A stretch of 64,000 nucleotides of DNA. It comes from an uncultured Steroidobacter sp. (GTDB lineage: Bacteria > Pseudomonadota > Gammaproteobacteria > Steroidobacterales > Steroidobacteraceae). Within the stretch, counting starts at the first letter, position 1. Each line of letters opens with the position of its first letter. This document shows positions 35,146-44,122 of this stretch, piece by piece. The stretch lies in contig NZ_CALFXI010000097.1 in the NCBI RefSeq assembly GCF_937958065.1, positions 1-64,000 on the forward strand, given 5' to 3'. The translations under genes and the position numbers were made by a program. Under the pieces are notes generated by a model. That model searched no databases. It was given only the letters and a program-made list of their open reading frames with translations, and had not been told where the DNA came from.

Positions 35146-36648
35146 TCAGCGTGGATATTTGCTCTTGTCGAGATTTGCCAGCTTGACCGGATCGAGCAGC
35201 TCCTTGATCTGCTCCTCGGTCAGAACTTTCTTCTCACGGATGATTTCCAGCAGGCCCTTGTTGGTGCGATAGGCTTCGTTCGCCAGCTCCGTGGCCTTTT
35301 CGTAGCCGATCACGGGATTCAGCGCGGTGACGATGCCCACCGTTTCCTCCATGTACCGGCTGAGAACCTCTTCGTTCACCGTAATGCCGTCGACGCATCG
35401 GGTTCGCAGCGCGTCCGAGCCCCTCGCCAGCAGTTGTTGCGATTCCATCACTGCCAGGCCCACCAGCGGCTCGTAGGCATTGAGCTGCAATTGCCCCGAA
35501 TGTGCGGCCATCGCCACGCCCGCGTCGTTCCCGACGACGCGGAAGGCGATGATATTGACGAGCTCGGGCATGACCGGGTTCACCTTGCCGGGCATGATCG
35601 AGGAGCCCGGCTGAATCGCCGGCAGATCGATCTCGTTCAGGCCGGCACGGGGCCCGGACCCCAGCAGTATCAGGTCGCTCGAAATCTTCGACAGCTTGAT
35701 GGCCACGCTCTTGAGCGCCCCCGAGTACACGACGAAGCCCTGCTGATCCCAGGTGGCGGCGAACAGGTCGTTCGCCGGTACGATGGGTTTGCCGGTGAGC
35801 TTGGCCAATTCCCTCGCCACCGCCTCCGGATAACCCTTGGGCACATTGATGCCGCTGCCGATCGCGGTCGCGCCCATGTTGACCGGATACAGATATTTCT
35901 CCGCGTCCCTGAGCAGGTCGATTTCGCTCTCCAGCGACGCGCCAAACGCATGGAACTCCTGGCCTACGGTCATCGGCACCGCGTCCTGCAGTTCCGTGCG
36001 TCCCATCTTGGGTATCTCCAGGTACTGACTGCCCTTGGCCCGAAACGACCTGGCCAACTGCTGCAGCTGATCGATGACCTTGGCGTTGCGCAGGATGAAG
36101 GCGATCTTGATCGCCGTCGGATACGAGTCGTTGGTCGACTGCGACATGTTGAGGTCGTCGTGCGGATCGAGGTACTGGTACTCGCCCTTCTTGTGCCCGG
36201 AGAGCTCCAGGCCGACGTTCGCCATGACTTCGTTGGCGTTCATGTTCGCCGACGTGCCGGCGCCGCCCTGATACCAGTCGACCAGGAACTGATCGTGATA
36301 GCGGCCCGCCTTGATGGCTTCGTACGCTTTCTCGATGGCCGCAAGCCGCTCCGGCTTCATCGCACCCACGGCGGTGTTGGCGCGCGCCGCCGCCACTTTC
36401 ACCATCGCGAATGCCTCGACGAACTCGGGATAGTAGTTCATCGGCACGTTGGAGATCTGGAAGTTCTCCAGGGCGCGCGCCGTTTGCACGCCGTAGTAAG
36501 CCTTGGCCGGCACCGGCTTTTCGCCGAGCAGATCATGCTCGATGCGGGTTCCCTGTGGCGCGGTTTTCTTCTGTGTGTCGGCAGTGGCGAGAGCGAGCGG
36601 CAGGCAACAACACGCCAGGACCGTCGCGAACCGAGCTGTCCGGATCAT
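35146..36648 (-). CDS. aspA: Aspartate ammonia-lyase with an export signal
   Basis: A 500-residue enzyme converting aspartate to fumarate and ammonia. The fumarase/aspartase signature GSSIMPGKVNPVMPE is present, with RIEHDLLGEKPVPAKAYYGVQT at the normal cytosolic N-terminus and NMSQSTNDSYPTA in the substrate pocket. Ahead of that start lies MIRTARFATVLACCCLPLALATA, a Sec-type signal, so the enzyme should work in the periplasm, which is unusual for this family. GAGGGGAACGCAA precedes ATG 36648. It heads the aspA - ansB - porin unit. Confidence 0.93.
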   Translation of the reverse strand: MIRTARFATVLACCCLPLALATADTQKKTAPQGTRIEHDLLGEKPVPAKAYYGVQTARALENFQISNVPMNYYPEFVEAFAMVKVAAARANTAVGAMKPERLAAIEKAYEAIKAGRYHDQFLVDWYQGGAGTSANMNANEVMANVGLELSGHKKGEYQYLDPHDDLNMSQSTNDSYPTAIKIAFILRNAKVIDQLQQLARSFRAKGSQYLEIPKMGRTELQDAVPMTVGQEFHAFGASLESEIDLLRDAEKYLYPVNMGATAIGSGINVPKGYPEAVARELAKLTGKPIVPANDLFAATWDQQGFVVYSGALKSVAIKLSKISSDLILLGSGPRAGLNEIDLPAIQPGSSIMPGKVNPVMPELVNIIAFRVVGNDAGVAMAAHSGQLQLNAYEPLVGLAVMESQQLLARGSDALRTRCVDGITVNEEVLSRYMEETVGIVTALNPVIGYEKATELANEAYRTNKGLLEIIREKKVLTEEQIKELLDPVKLANLDKSKYPR

Positions 36649-36784
36649 TTGCGTTCCCCTCGACGAGGTACGCGGAAGTATGAGTCGCGTCAGTGCCAAT
36701 AAGATGCGTAGTGAGGGCACTGCGGACTGCCGTTGGCGAGAGCCCCGCTTGCGATGCCTTACGCCGTCGTGTCAGCGGGCTCGT

Positions 36785-38056
36785 TCAAGCAGCCTTCTTG
36801 AACACCTGGCGCAGATACGCGAGAAACGTCTCATCGGAGCACAGCGTCTTGCCCGGCGTGTCGGACAGCTTGGCGACGGGCTGGCCGTTGCACTCGGTCA
36901 GCTTCATCACGATGTTCAGGGCCGGCACGCCCAGATCATTGGAAAGATCGGTGCCGATGCCGAAGCCGCATTGCACGCGATCCGAGAAATGCTCGTAGAG
37001 CCTGAGTGCTTTCGGAATATTCAGACCATCGGAGAACACCAGGCGCTTGGTGTGTGCATCGATGCGCAGGCGCTGATAGTGCGCCAGGGCCTTCTCGCCC
37101 CACACCACCGGATCGCCCGAGTCGTGGCGCAGGCCGTCGAAAAGCTTCGCGAAATACAGATCGAAATCGGCCAGGAACGCGTCCATGCCGACCACGTCGG
37201 TCAAGGCCACTCCGAGATCGCCGCGATACTCGTGCACCCACGCTTCCAGCGCCTCCTTCTGGAAGTTTCGCAATTGCACGCCCACGGCCTGGAACGTTTG
37301 CAGATATTCGTGCGCCATCGTGCCGATGGCCGCGAGGCCGTACTTCTTGGCCAGGTACATATTCGAGGTGCCCTTGAAGTACTGCGGCACTTCACCAGCG
37401 AGCGTGGCAACCATCTCCTCGTGCCACTCACGAGAAAAGCGTCGCCGCGTGCCGAAGTCGAAAAACTGGAACGGATGCCGGATCGTGTGCAGGGCGCCGC
37501 CGGCCAGCGGGGCCGTCGTGCCATTGGCGAATTTCAACACGGGCGGCGTCGGCACTTCCGCGACCGGGCTCTGCGTGCGGAAATCGCGCAGCATGAGAAT
37601 CTTTTCGGCGAGTCGCCTGCGGCCCTCCTCGATCACTTTGGGCGTCGCGTAACGTCGGAAGTACAGCTCGTTGATGATGGACAGCACGAAGATCTCGAAG
37701 CCCATCACGTGGATCTGCGGTCCGCGCGCCACGACGTGGAGCGCATCACCCTCGGTGCTCACGGTGATGTAGCGCCGCTGGAAATGGAAGATCCTCAGGA
37801 AGTCGATGAAGTCGCTCTTGAAGAAGGACTTGGTGCCGAGATAGTCGAGCTCTTCCTCGGTGTAGGTGAGCGTGCAGAGATGATCGATCTGCTCCTCCAC
37901 GTCGGCGCGCAGGCTCGCGAGCGGATACTCCGGCGTGTTGCGACAGACGAAATCATAGACCGCCTGATTGGCCGGAAACCGATGCAACATCGGCGACAGC
38001 ATGGTCAGCTTGTAGAGGTCCGTATCGAGCAGCGAGCGAATGATGGGGATGAACAT
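36785..38056 (-). CDS. pncB: Nicotinate phosphoribosyltransferase
   Basis: A 423-residue enzyme making nicotinate mononucleotide from nicotinate and PRPP (ATP-assisted) in NAD salvage. Motifs: LLDTDLYKLTMLSPMLH at the start, FGTRRRFSREWHEEM, GTSNMYLAKKYGLAAIGTMAHEYLQ (phospho-His region), and DGLRHDSGDPVVWGEKAL. It lies 6 bp after the nicotinamidase stop, forming a complete nicotinamide-to-NaMN unit. It ends 136 bp before aspA in the same direction, so read-through is possible but not shown. Confidence 0.95.
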   Translation of the reverse strand: MFIPIIRSLLDTDLYKLTMLSPMLHRFPANQAVYDFVCRNTPEYPLASLRADVEEQIDHLCTLTYTEEELDYLGTKSFFKSDFIDFLRIFHFQRRYITVSTEGDALHVVARGPQIHVMGFEIFVLSIINELYFRRYATPKVIEEGRRRLAEKILMLRDFRTQSPVAEVPTPPVLKFANGTTAPLAGGALHTIRHPFQFFDFGTRRRFSREWHEEMVATLAGEVPQYFKGTSNMYLAKKYGLAAIGTMAHEYLQTFQAVGVQLRNFQKEALEAWVHEYRGDLGVALTDVVGMDAFLADFDLYFAKLFDGLRHDSGDPVVWGEKALAHYQRLRIDAHTKRLVFSDGLNIPKALRLYEHFSDRVQCGFGIGTDLSNDLGVPALNIVMKLTECNGQPVAKLSDTPGKTLCSDETFLAYLRQVFKKAA

Positions 38057-38062
38057 GGCGGC

Positions 38063-38872
38063 TCAGTTCGCGGCAATCTCGATCAGTGCTCGTGCGCTGG
38101 TCAGCGTGCGTGCGCCGAGCGCGACGGACCTGTCGAGGCAGGTCCTGGCATGGGATTCGAACCCTGTGACCGGACTCATGCAGTCCTCCAGCAACACCAC
38201 CCGGCGGATTTCTTCGTCCGAGAATGCCTCGAACAGATCCTCCAGCGTGGCCGACACACAGTGACTGGCGGCCTCGCCCGCCACGATCAGCAATCCCGTC
38301 CTGGGGCGGCACTTTTCGATCAGCTCGTGATCGGTTTGAGTGCGAGGATCATCCGCTCTCGGCACTTCAGCCCGCACGGCGCTGTATTGTTCGGTGAGCG
38401 GATTTTGCCCCTTCAATGCTTTGAACGCGCCGCGTTGCACCTGTCTTTCCCACTCGCCGACGGCATCGAACACGGGGCCATGAATATTGTGACCCCAGGC
38501 ACCGATCACACAGTGCACCGGCCAGACCATCAATTTATAGCGTCCCTGCGCCTCCAGGGCTTGCAGATAGCTCAGGACTTCCCCCCGCAACGAGGCGTCG
38601 ATCGGTGCGTACTCGCCGGCCGCGACCTGCGCATGCGTGATCTGCGTGAACGGTGCGACCGGCTGGCCATCCGCGCGCCTCCAGAAGGTGGGACGCTCGA
38701 TCGCGACGCTCGGATGCGAATCCATCGTGACGACGATCTCGCCGAGCTGGCTCCGGGCCGAGTGGACGAAGCCCGCCAGCCGCTGCATGTCCTCGGCCGC
38801 GCCGGGGACGAACAGCGTGCCCTGCCGGTCGCAGAAATCGTTCTGGGGATCGATGATCAGAAGTGTGTGCAT
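38063..38872 (-). CDS. Nicotinamidase-like cysteine hydrolase
   Basis: A 269-residue isochorismatase-fold enzyme. Catalytic Asp is in LLIIDPQNDFCD (near residue 9) and the nucleophile Cys in VAGEAASHCVSATLEDL; VWPVHCVIGAWGHNI and VVTMDSHPS carry other pocket residues. With pncB directly downstream, deamidation of nicotinamide to nicotinate is the likely reaction. It is longer than typical PncA (about 210 residues), with an insert around residues 145-185. ATG 38872 is chosen because the fold starts there. Confidence 0.85.
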   Translation of the reverse strand: MHTLLIIDPQNDFCDRQGTLFVPGAAEDMQRLAGFVHSARSQLGEIVVTMDSHPSVAIERPTFWRRADGQPVAPFTQITHAQVAAGEYAPIDASLRGEVLSYLQALEAQGRYKLMVWPVHCVIGAWGHNIHGPVFDAVGEWERQVQRGAFKALKGQNPLTEQYSAVRAEVPRADDPRTQTDHELIEKCRPRTGLLIVAGEAASHCVSATLEDLFEAFSDEEIRRVVLLEDCMSPVTGFESHARTCLDRSVALGARTLTSARALIEIAAN

Positions 38873-39009
38873 GGCCCGCTCCAACCGATGCCTCACCATA
38901 GCATCCCTGCAGCGTATCGTTTACCGGGTCTGTGCTCCCGCGGATGCATGCGAGGTGCCGTTCGGTGTAGCTTCGTTGCTAAAACTCAATCCCGCTGCCG
39001 ATCCGACCG

Positions 39010-40848
39010 ATGCCCGGACGAATTGAAGAATATGCATTGATTGGCGATCTCGAAACCGCGGCCCTGATCGGGCGCGATGGCTCCATCGACTGGCTGTGCT
39101 GGCCACGCTTCGATTCGGACGCCTGTTTCGCAGCGCTGCTCGGCGATTCCGGACACGGCCGCTGGCTGCTGGGCGCACGGGATCCCAGCGTGCGGGTGAG
39201 CCGACGTTATCGCGAGAACACGCTCATTCTGGAAACCCGGATCGAGAGCGACGCCGGCGCGGCCACCATCGTCGATTTCATGCCACCGCGTGGTAATGCG
39301 TCGGACCTGATCCGGCTGGTGATCGGCGAGCGTGGCGAGCTCCACCTGCGCACCGAGCTGGTGATCCGGTTCGGCTATGGCGCCGTCGTCCCCTGGGTGA
39401 CGCGCGTCGCGCCCGGTCAATGGCAGGCGATCGCGGGTCCGGACATGCTCCAGCTGCACGCCGACGTGCCGATGAAAGGCGAGAATCTGAAATCGGTGAG
39501 CGAGTTCAGCATCAAGCGAGGCGAGCGCGTGGCGTTCGTGCTCACTCATTGCCAGTCGCACCTGTCGCCGCCGAAGAAACCGGACGTCGACCAGGCGCTG
39601 GCGGAAACCGAACACTTCTGGCACGAATGGGTCGCGCAAGGCCAGCAGACCCAGCCCTGGCCCGCCGCTGCGACCCGCTCCCTCATTACGCTACGTGCCC
39701 TGATCTACGGCCCCACCGGTGGAATCGTTGCGGCGCCGACCACGTCGCTGCCTGAAAAGATCGGTAGCGTTCGCAACTGGGATTATCGATTCTGCTGGCT
39801 GCGCGATGCGACCCAGACGCTGCTCGCGTTCATGAATGCCGGACACTTCCAGGAAGCCGAGGCCTGGCGTCAATGGTTGTTGCGCGCCATCGCCGGCAGT
39901 CCGGAGCAGTTGCAGATCATGTACGGCATTGCCGGCGAGCGTCGGCTCACCGAATGGGAGGTGCCGTGGCTGCCCGGCTACGAAAACTCCGCGCCGGTCC
40001 GCATCGGCAACGCGGCTTACTCACAACTCCAGCTCGATGTGTTCGGCGAAGTGATGGACGCGCTTCACCAGGCTCGCAAGGGCGGCCTCGCCATGCTGGA
40101 AACCGGCTGGCGCCTGGAATGCGAGCTGCTGAAACATCTGGCGAACGTCTGGGAGCAACCGGACTATGGCATCTGGGAAGTTCGCGGGCCGCCGCGGCAT
40201 TTCACCTATTCCAAAATCATGGCCTGGGTGGCATTCGATCGCGGCATCAAGGACGCGCGCACCTATCGGCTGGACGCGCCCATCGACGAATGGTGCATGC
40301 ATCGCGACCGCATCCATCAACAAGTGTGCGAGCGGGGCTATGACCCGGAGCGAAACTGTTTCGTGCAGTCCTACGGCTCCACCTGCCTGGATGCCAGCCT
40401 GCTGTTGATGGCGCAGCTCGGCTTCCTGCCCGCTGACGATCCCCGCTATCTGGGGACGGTGCGGGCGATCGAGGCTACGCTGTTACAGGATGGCTTCGTG
40501 AAACGCTACGACACGCAGGTCACGGACGATGGCTTGCCGCCCGGCGAAGGCGTGTTTCTTCCCTGCAGCTTCTGGCTCGCGGATGCGTATGCGATGTGCG
40601 GGCGACTGGATGAAGCGCAGGCACTGTTCGAGCGCCTGCTGGGGTTGTGCAACGATGTGGGCCTGCTGTCCGAAGAGTACGACCCGGTGGCGCGCCGGAT
40701 GGTCGGCAATTTTCCGCAGGCGTTCTCGCATCTGTCGCTGGTGGCGACGGCCTGCAATCTTGCTCACGCGAACAAACCGGCCGAACAACGTTCCGAAGTA
40801 TCGATGCGCTCGCGCATCGGGCGCGCAGCGCCACCAGCGGGCGGCTGA
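39010..40848 (+). CDS. Glycoside hydrolase family 15 protein (glucoamylase/trehalase-like)
   Basis: A 612-residue cytoplasmic enzyme: N-terminal beta-sandwich (IEEYALIGDLETAALIGRDGSIDWLCWPRFDSDACFAALLG) and a C-terminal (alpha/alpha)6 barrel with SVRNWDYRFCWLRDATQTLLAF, PWLPGYENSAPVRIGNAAY and GVFLPCSFWLADAYAMCGR. These are the bacterial GH15 motifs seen in glucoamylase-like and trehalase-like proteins. It probably releases glucose from trehalose or an alpha-glucan; the sequence does not decide which. There is no signal peptide and no neighbouring carbohydrate gene. Confidence 0.88.
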   Translation: MPGRIEEYALIGDLETAALIGRDGSIDWLCWPRFDSDACFAALLGDSGHGRWLLGARDPSVRVSRRYRENTLILETRIESDAGAATIVDFMPPRGNASDLIRLVIGERGELHLRTELVIRFGYGAVVPWVTRVAPGQWQAIAGPDMLQLHADVPMKGENLKSVSEFSIKRGERVAFVLTHCQSHLSPPKKPDVDQALAETEHFWHEWVAQGQQTQPWPAAATRSLITLRALIYGPTGGIVAAPTTSLPEKIGSVRNWDYRFCWLRDATQTLLAFMNAGHFQEAEAWRQWLLRAIAGSPEQLQIMYGIAGERRLTEWEVPWLPGYENSAPVRIGNAAYSQLQLDVFGEVMDALHQARKGGLAMLETGWRLECELLKHLANVWEQPDYGIWEVRGPPRHFTYSKIMAWVAFDRGIKDARTYRLDAPIDEWCMHRDRIHQQVCERGYDPERNCFVQSYGSTCLDASLLLMAQLGFLPADDPRYLGTVRAIEATLLQDGFVKRYDTQVTDDGLPPGEGVFLPCSFWLADAYAMCGRLDEAQALFERLLGLCNDVGLLSEEYDPVARRMVGNFPQAFSHLSLVATACNLAHANKPAEQRSEVSMRSRIGRAAPPAGG

Positions 40849-40982
40849 GGCTCGAGTGCGCGCCACCAGTCCACGATCCAGCAGTTCCGTCTGCCTGGCA
40901 GGCAAGCCACGGGCCGTGTCGGCCTCCGCGTCTGGCGTCGTCTGAGTTAAAGTAGCCGCCTTTCATTTCCCGGAGTTGCCTC

Positions 40983-41927
40983 GTGATGACTGCCACAGCC
41001 GCGCCCTATCCCATTGGCACGCCCGGTGTTCCCTGGGGCGCAAACGAGCGTGCGCAGTGGTTGTCGCGCCAGGTTCGACATCGCAGCTATCGCGACGATG
41101 TGGCGAAGGCGGTCGAAGGGCTCGCGGATCGATTCGATGTCGAGGTTTATGGGCAGCTCGACTATCCGCCCGACCAGTATCGTTTGTTTGCTGTCCGCAG
41201 CCGGCACTGGCGCGACGACCTCCCCGTCGCGCTCGTGACGGGCGGCGTGCATGGTTATGAAACCAGCGGTGTGCACGGCGCGCTGCAGTTTCTGGAACGT
41301 CGCGCCGCTGACTATGCGAACAGGATCAATTTGCTGGTCGCGCCTTGCGTGAGTCCCTGGGCTTACGAGCGCATTCACCGCTGGAACCCGAACGCCATCG
41401 ACCCCAATCGCTCGTTCCGCGAAAACAGTCCGGCCGAAGAGTCGGCGGCAGTGCTGCGTTTGATTGCGCCGTTGCGCGGGCGTTTTCTACTCCATGTCGA
41501 TCTGCATGAGACGACCGATACCGACGAGACCGAGTTTCGTCCCGCGCTCGCCGCCCGTGACGGCAAAGCGTTCGAGCCCGATACCATTCCCGACGGTTTC
41601 TATCTCGTCGACGACACCGAAAATCCGCAGACAGCGTTTCAGCGAGCCATCATCGAGGCCGTGAGCAACGTCACTCACATCGCGCCGGCCGATGAGAACG
41701 GAAAGATCATCGGATCGCATGTCGTCGCCCCCGGCGTCATTCAATACGCCATGCGCCAACTCGGCCTGTGCGCGGGCATCACAGGCGCGCGCTACACCAC
41801 GACGACCGAGGTCTATCCCGACAGCCCACGCGCCACACCCGAACAATGCAATGCGGCTCAGGTAACAGCCGTGTGCGCGGCGCTCGACTTTGCGCTGGGC
41901 GCGGCTCGTTCGACTACGGAGCATTGA
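40983..41927 (+). CDS. M14-family zinc carboxypeptidase-like protein
   Basis: A 314-residue metallopeptidase. Zinc ligands: His90 and Glu93 in TGGVHGYETSG, and a His in LLHVDLHETTDTDE (171 or 175). NPNAIDPNRSF carries the Asn-Arg pair that binds a substrate carboxylate, and the catalytic Glu is probably in TTTTEVYP. No signal peptide, so cytosolic. It resembles the succinylglutamate desuccinylase/carboxypeptidase branch; the substrate is unknown. CGGAG lies 7 nt before GTG 40983 and 10 nt before ATG 40986. Its end overlaps the convergent siaC by 14 bp. Confidence 0.83.
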   Translation: MMTATAAPYPIGTPGVPWGANERAQWLSRQVRHRSYRDDVAKAVEGLADRFDVEVYGQLDYPPDQYRLFAVRSRHWRDDLPVALVTGGVHGYETSGVHGALQFLERRAADYANRINLLVAPCVSPWAYERIHRWNPNAIDPNRSFRENSPAEESAAVLRLIAPLRGRFLLHVDLHETTDTDETEFRPALAARDGKAFEPDTIPDGFYLVDDTENPQTAFQRAIIEAVSNVTHIAPADENGKIIGSHVVAPGVIQYAMRQLGLCAGITGARYTTTTEVYPDSPRATPEQCNAAQVTAVCAALDFALGAARSTTEH

Positions 41928-42297
41928 CGATCTCGTAACTCAACGAGCGCTTGTCGCCGAGCAGATCGACCCCCAGCTCGGCCATGGCATCGTCGTCGAT
42001 TTCGACCAGCCAGCGTACCTCGATGTTCGCGCCGTCGCGAGCGGCGCCATCGAGCAAGGTCAACAGTTGTTGCAAGCTGCGGGTGCTGGAACTGTTGACG
42101 TATGCAAAGCGCAGCGTGACCGTCGTCTTTCCTGACTGAGGCCTGCTCGCGTATGCACGCAAGGCGGACAGGATCGGGCCGTAGAATTCCGCGGCATTTT
42201 CCGGATAGGACTCGCCTTCCATGAGGAAGGCGCGGCTGGCGTAGTCGAAGTCCACCAACGGCGTGAACTGGGTGGCGGGAAGAGTCAGACGCTCCAT
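41914..42297 (-). CDS. siaC: SiaC-like (DUF1987) regulatory phosphoprotein
   Basis: A 127-residue protein matching DUF1987/SiaC: ATQFTPLVDFDYASRAFLMEGESYPENAAEFYGPI at the front and VTLRFAYVNSSSTRSLQQLLTLL in the middle. In Pseudomonas aeruginosa SiaC is phosphorylated by SiaB on a Thr in the corresponding loop and dephosphorylated by SiaA; unphosphorylated SiaC activates the cyclase SiaD. Here the loop reads NSSST, so Ser may be the acceptor. It is 12 bp after siaB. No siaD-like GGDEF gene is in the window, so its target is unknown. Confidence 0.85.
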   Translation of the reverse strand: MERLTLPATQFTPLVDFDYASRAFLMEGESYPENAAEFYGPILSALRAYASRPQSGKTTVTLRFAYVNSSSTRSLQQLLTLLDGAARDGANIEVRWLVEIDDDAMAELGVDLLGDKRSLSYEIVNAP

Positions 42298-42309
42298 TGC
42301 TCTCTCCTG

Positions 42310-42870
42310 CTATTGGACGACAGTGTGCAGGGTGAGCTGCAGCCTGCCGTCATGCGACGGCACCGGTGCCAGCTCGAACTCGATGGGCTCAACGGCGTTG
42401 CGCGCGATCGTGAGCAAGCCGAGGCCCGCGCCGCCGGTAGGGCTCGCATCGTCCGAGTACTGCAGATTCGTCAATCGCAACCGGAATTCGAACCGGATCT
42501 GCTCTGGCGTGAGCTCTCGCAACGCTGCGAGCCGCTGCTCGATCGGCGGCGCGTTGACCGCCGAGATCAAGCTGCGCGAGCGCAGATGATAACGCTGCCC
42601 TTTCTGCCACACGGCAATGGAGCCGCAGCGGACGATCTTCACATCGCGCGCACCTTCGGGCTCGCCATGATGAATGATGTTGTAGGCCATCTCGACGAAG
42701 CTGGAGAATATCTTGCGCGCGCGATGACTCTCCACATTGAGCGCTGCCAGCCGCACTCGTAGTGATTCACCGGTAGCGCCGACGATGCTGGCGCTGACCG
42801 CGCCGGAGTAACTGAAGATCTCTTGCTCGGAGGATTCCGGCAGGATCCGATGTGCAACGCTCGAACTCAT
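42310..42870 (-). CDS. siaB: SiaB-like protein kinase
   Basis: A 186-residue GHKL-fold protein of the SiaB family (DUF6272). EMAYNIIHHGE corresponds to the N-box and ASPTGGAGLGLLTIARNAV to the G-box that closes over ATP. It should phosphorylate SiaC. Its ATG follows the siaA stop directly (TAG at 42873-42871, ATG at 42870), and siaC follows 12 bp later, giving the order siaA-siaB-siaC. Confidence 0.85.
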   Translation of the reverse strand: MSSSVAHRILPESSEQEIFSYSGAVSASIVGATGESLRVRLAALNVESHRARKIFSSFVEMAYNIIHHGEPEGARDVKIVRCGSIAVWQKGQRYHLRSRSLISAVNAPPIEQRLAALRELTPEQIRFEFRLRLTNLQYSDDASPTGGAGLGLLTIARNAVEPIEFELAPVPSHDGRLQLTLHTVVQ

Positions 42871-44088
42871 CTAAACCTCGAACATCAATAAGGTCGCATC
42901 GTCGCGGCGGGCCTGGGATCCCTGCCACTGCCGGTAACGGGACAACGTCGCTTCGAACGCATCCTGCAGCCCGGCGCCGGACGCCGCACCCAATGACTGC
43001 GCGAACCTCGCTTTGCCGTAAGCGATGCCACGCGCCTCTCCAATTTGATCGAACAAGCCGTCGGTGGCGAGCGCAACGCGCATTCCTTCCTCCAACGGCG
43101 TCTCGCTGCTCGGCCATTCGGTATCGTCGGGCGTGTCCGCGTAACCGACGCCCGGGCGACCCGCGGGCAAACAGATCCAGGAGTCGTGGCTGGCGTACGA
43201 TACGAACACCGGCAGCCGCGCCCCCGCGAACTGCAATCGGCCCTTGCGTCGATCGATCAGCACCAGCGATGCATCCATGCCATCGTCGGAAGCGTCGGCG
43301 GCCAACTCGTCAGCCTGCGCACGTTGGTGTTGCCCCAAAGCCGCACGTGCGCGTCGATTGATGCTCGCAAGCAGTGCGCTGGGATCCCAGGAATCCACCC
43401 CGGCGATGGATGCTTCGAGATTCGCCGACATGATCATGGTCATCAGCGCCCCCGGAACGCCGTGGCCGGTGCAATCGAGCACGGCGACGAGGACTCGATC
43501 CTGGTCGCCCCGGCAGAAGTAATAGTCGCCACCGACCAGGTCCCTGGGCTCCCAGAAAATCCGATGCCGCGGCAGATGCGCGGCGAGATGCTCGTTCGAG
43601 GTATGCAGAAACGCTCGCTGGATGCGGCTTGCGTAGCGAATGCCCTCCAGCACCTGCCGACTGCGCTCCACCTGCATGTCGGCCAGCACCTGCATCAGTG
43701 TCGAGCCGGTGCAGGTGCCCAGATACTTGCCCTTGGAGGTGACGATCACGCCATCGTGCAGCGCTCGTCGCGAGTCGCTGGCGGCGACCGCACCGACGGT
43801 GGCGATCGAATCCGCCTCATCCACCAGCAGCGGCTGATCCTGCATGAACAACGAGCAGCTCTTGTTGCCGAACAGCTCGTGCTGGAACGGCCGGGAGAAA
43901 CGTTCGAGCAGCACATGACGGGCGATCAGCCCGACCGGACGCTCGTCGCTGACGATGGGCAGGACCTCGTACTCCGGATGGCTCGAGAAATAATCCAGCG
44001 CCTCCACGCAGGTGTGGCGCGGCGTCAACGATGGGCAGGCGATCGCCAGCTGTCCGATGCGGAACATTGAGCACGACGGTTGGAACAC
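42871..44088 (-). CDS. SiaA-like PP2C phosphatase with N-terminal CBS-like repeats
   Basis: A 405-residue soluble protein. Residues about 10-140 look like a pair of CBS-type repeats (EYEVLPIVSDERPVGLIARHVLLERF and DGVIVTSKGKYLGTCTGSTLMQVL). Residues about 155-405 form a SpoIIE/PP2C phosphatase with metal-site motifs DLVGGDYYF, VAVLDCTGHGVPGALMTMI, ALATDGLFDQIG and RDDATLLMF. Pseudomonas SiaA instead has a membrane-bound periplasmic sensor. It should dephosphorylate SiaC, apparently in response to a cytosolic ligand. The start is GTG 44088 or ATG 44067; neither has a good ribosome site. Confidence 0.85.
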   Translation of the reverse strand: MFQPSCSMFRIGQLAIACPSLTPRHTCVEALDYFSSHPEYEVLPIVSDERPVGLIARHVLLERFSRPFQHELFGNKSCSLFMQDQPLLVDEADSIATVGAVAASDSRRALHDGVIVTSKGKYLGTCTGSTLMQVLADMQVERSRQVLEGIRYASRIQRAFLHTSNEHLAAHLPRHRIFWEPRDLVGGDYYFCRGDQDRVLVAVLDCTGHGVPGALMTMIMSANLEASIAGVDSWDPSALLASINRRARAALGQHQRAQADELAADASDDGMDASLVLIDRRKGRLQFAGARLPVFVSYASHDSWICLPAGRPGVGYADTPDDTEWPSSETPLEEGMRVALATDGLFDQIGEARGIAYGKARFAQSLGAASGAGLQDAFEATLSRYRQWQGSQARRDDATLLMFEV

Positions 44089-44122
44089 AGGAGACCATTG
44101 TGCTCAACCGCCCTCACAGCAC

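Noticed and set aside
36740..36790. GAGCCCCGCT / AGCGGGCTC pairing after pncB
   Set aside because: Imperfect arms, long loop and no T-tract; too weak to call a terminator.
38146..38172. GGGATTCGAACCCTG, which looks like a tRNA T-arm read backwards
   Set aside because: It is in-frame coding sequence of the nicotinamidase-like gene (VTGFESHARTC), and no acceptor, D or anticodon stem fits around it.
36503..39040. Very long open frame (845 codons) on the plus strand
   Set aside because: It lies opposite pncB and the nicotinamidase-like gene, which match known families; its His/Arg/Gln-rich translation is the usual antisense shadow in high-GC DNA.
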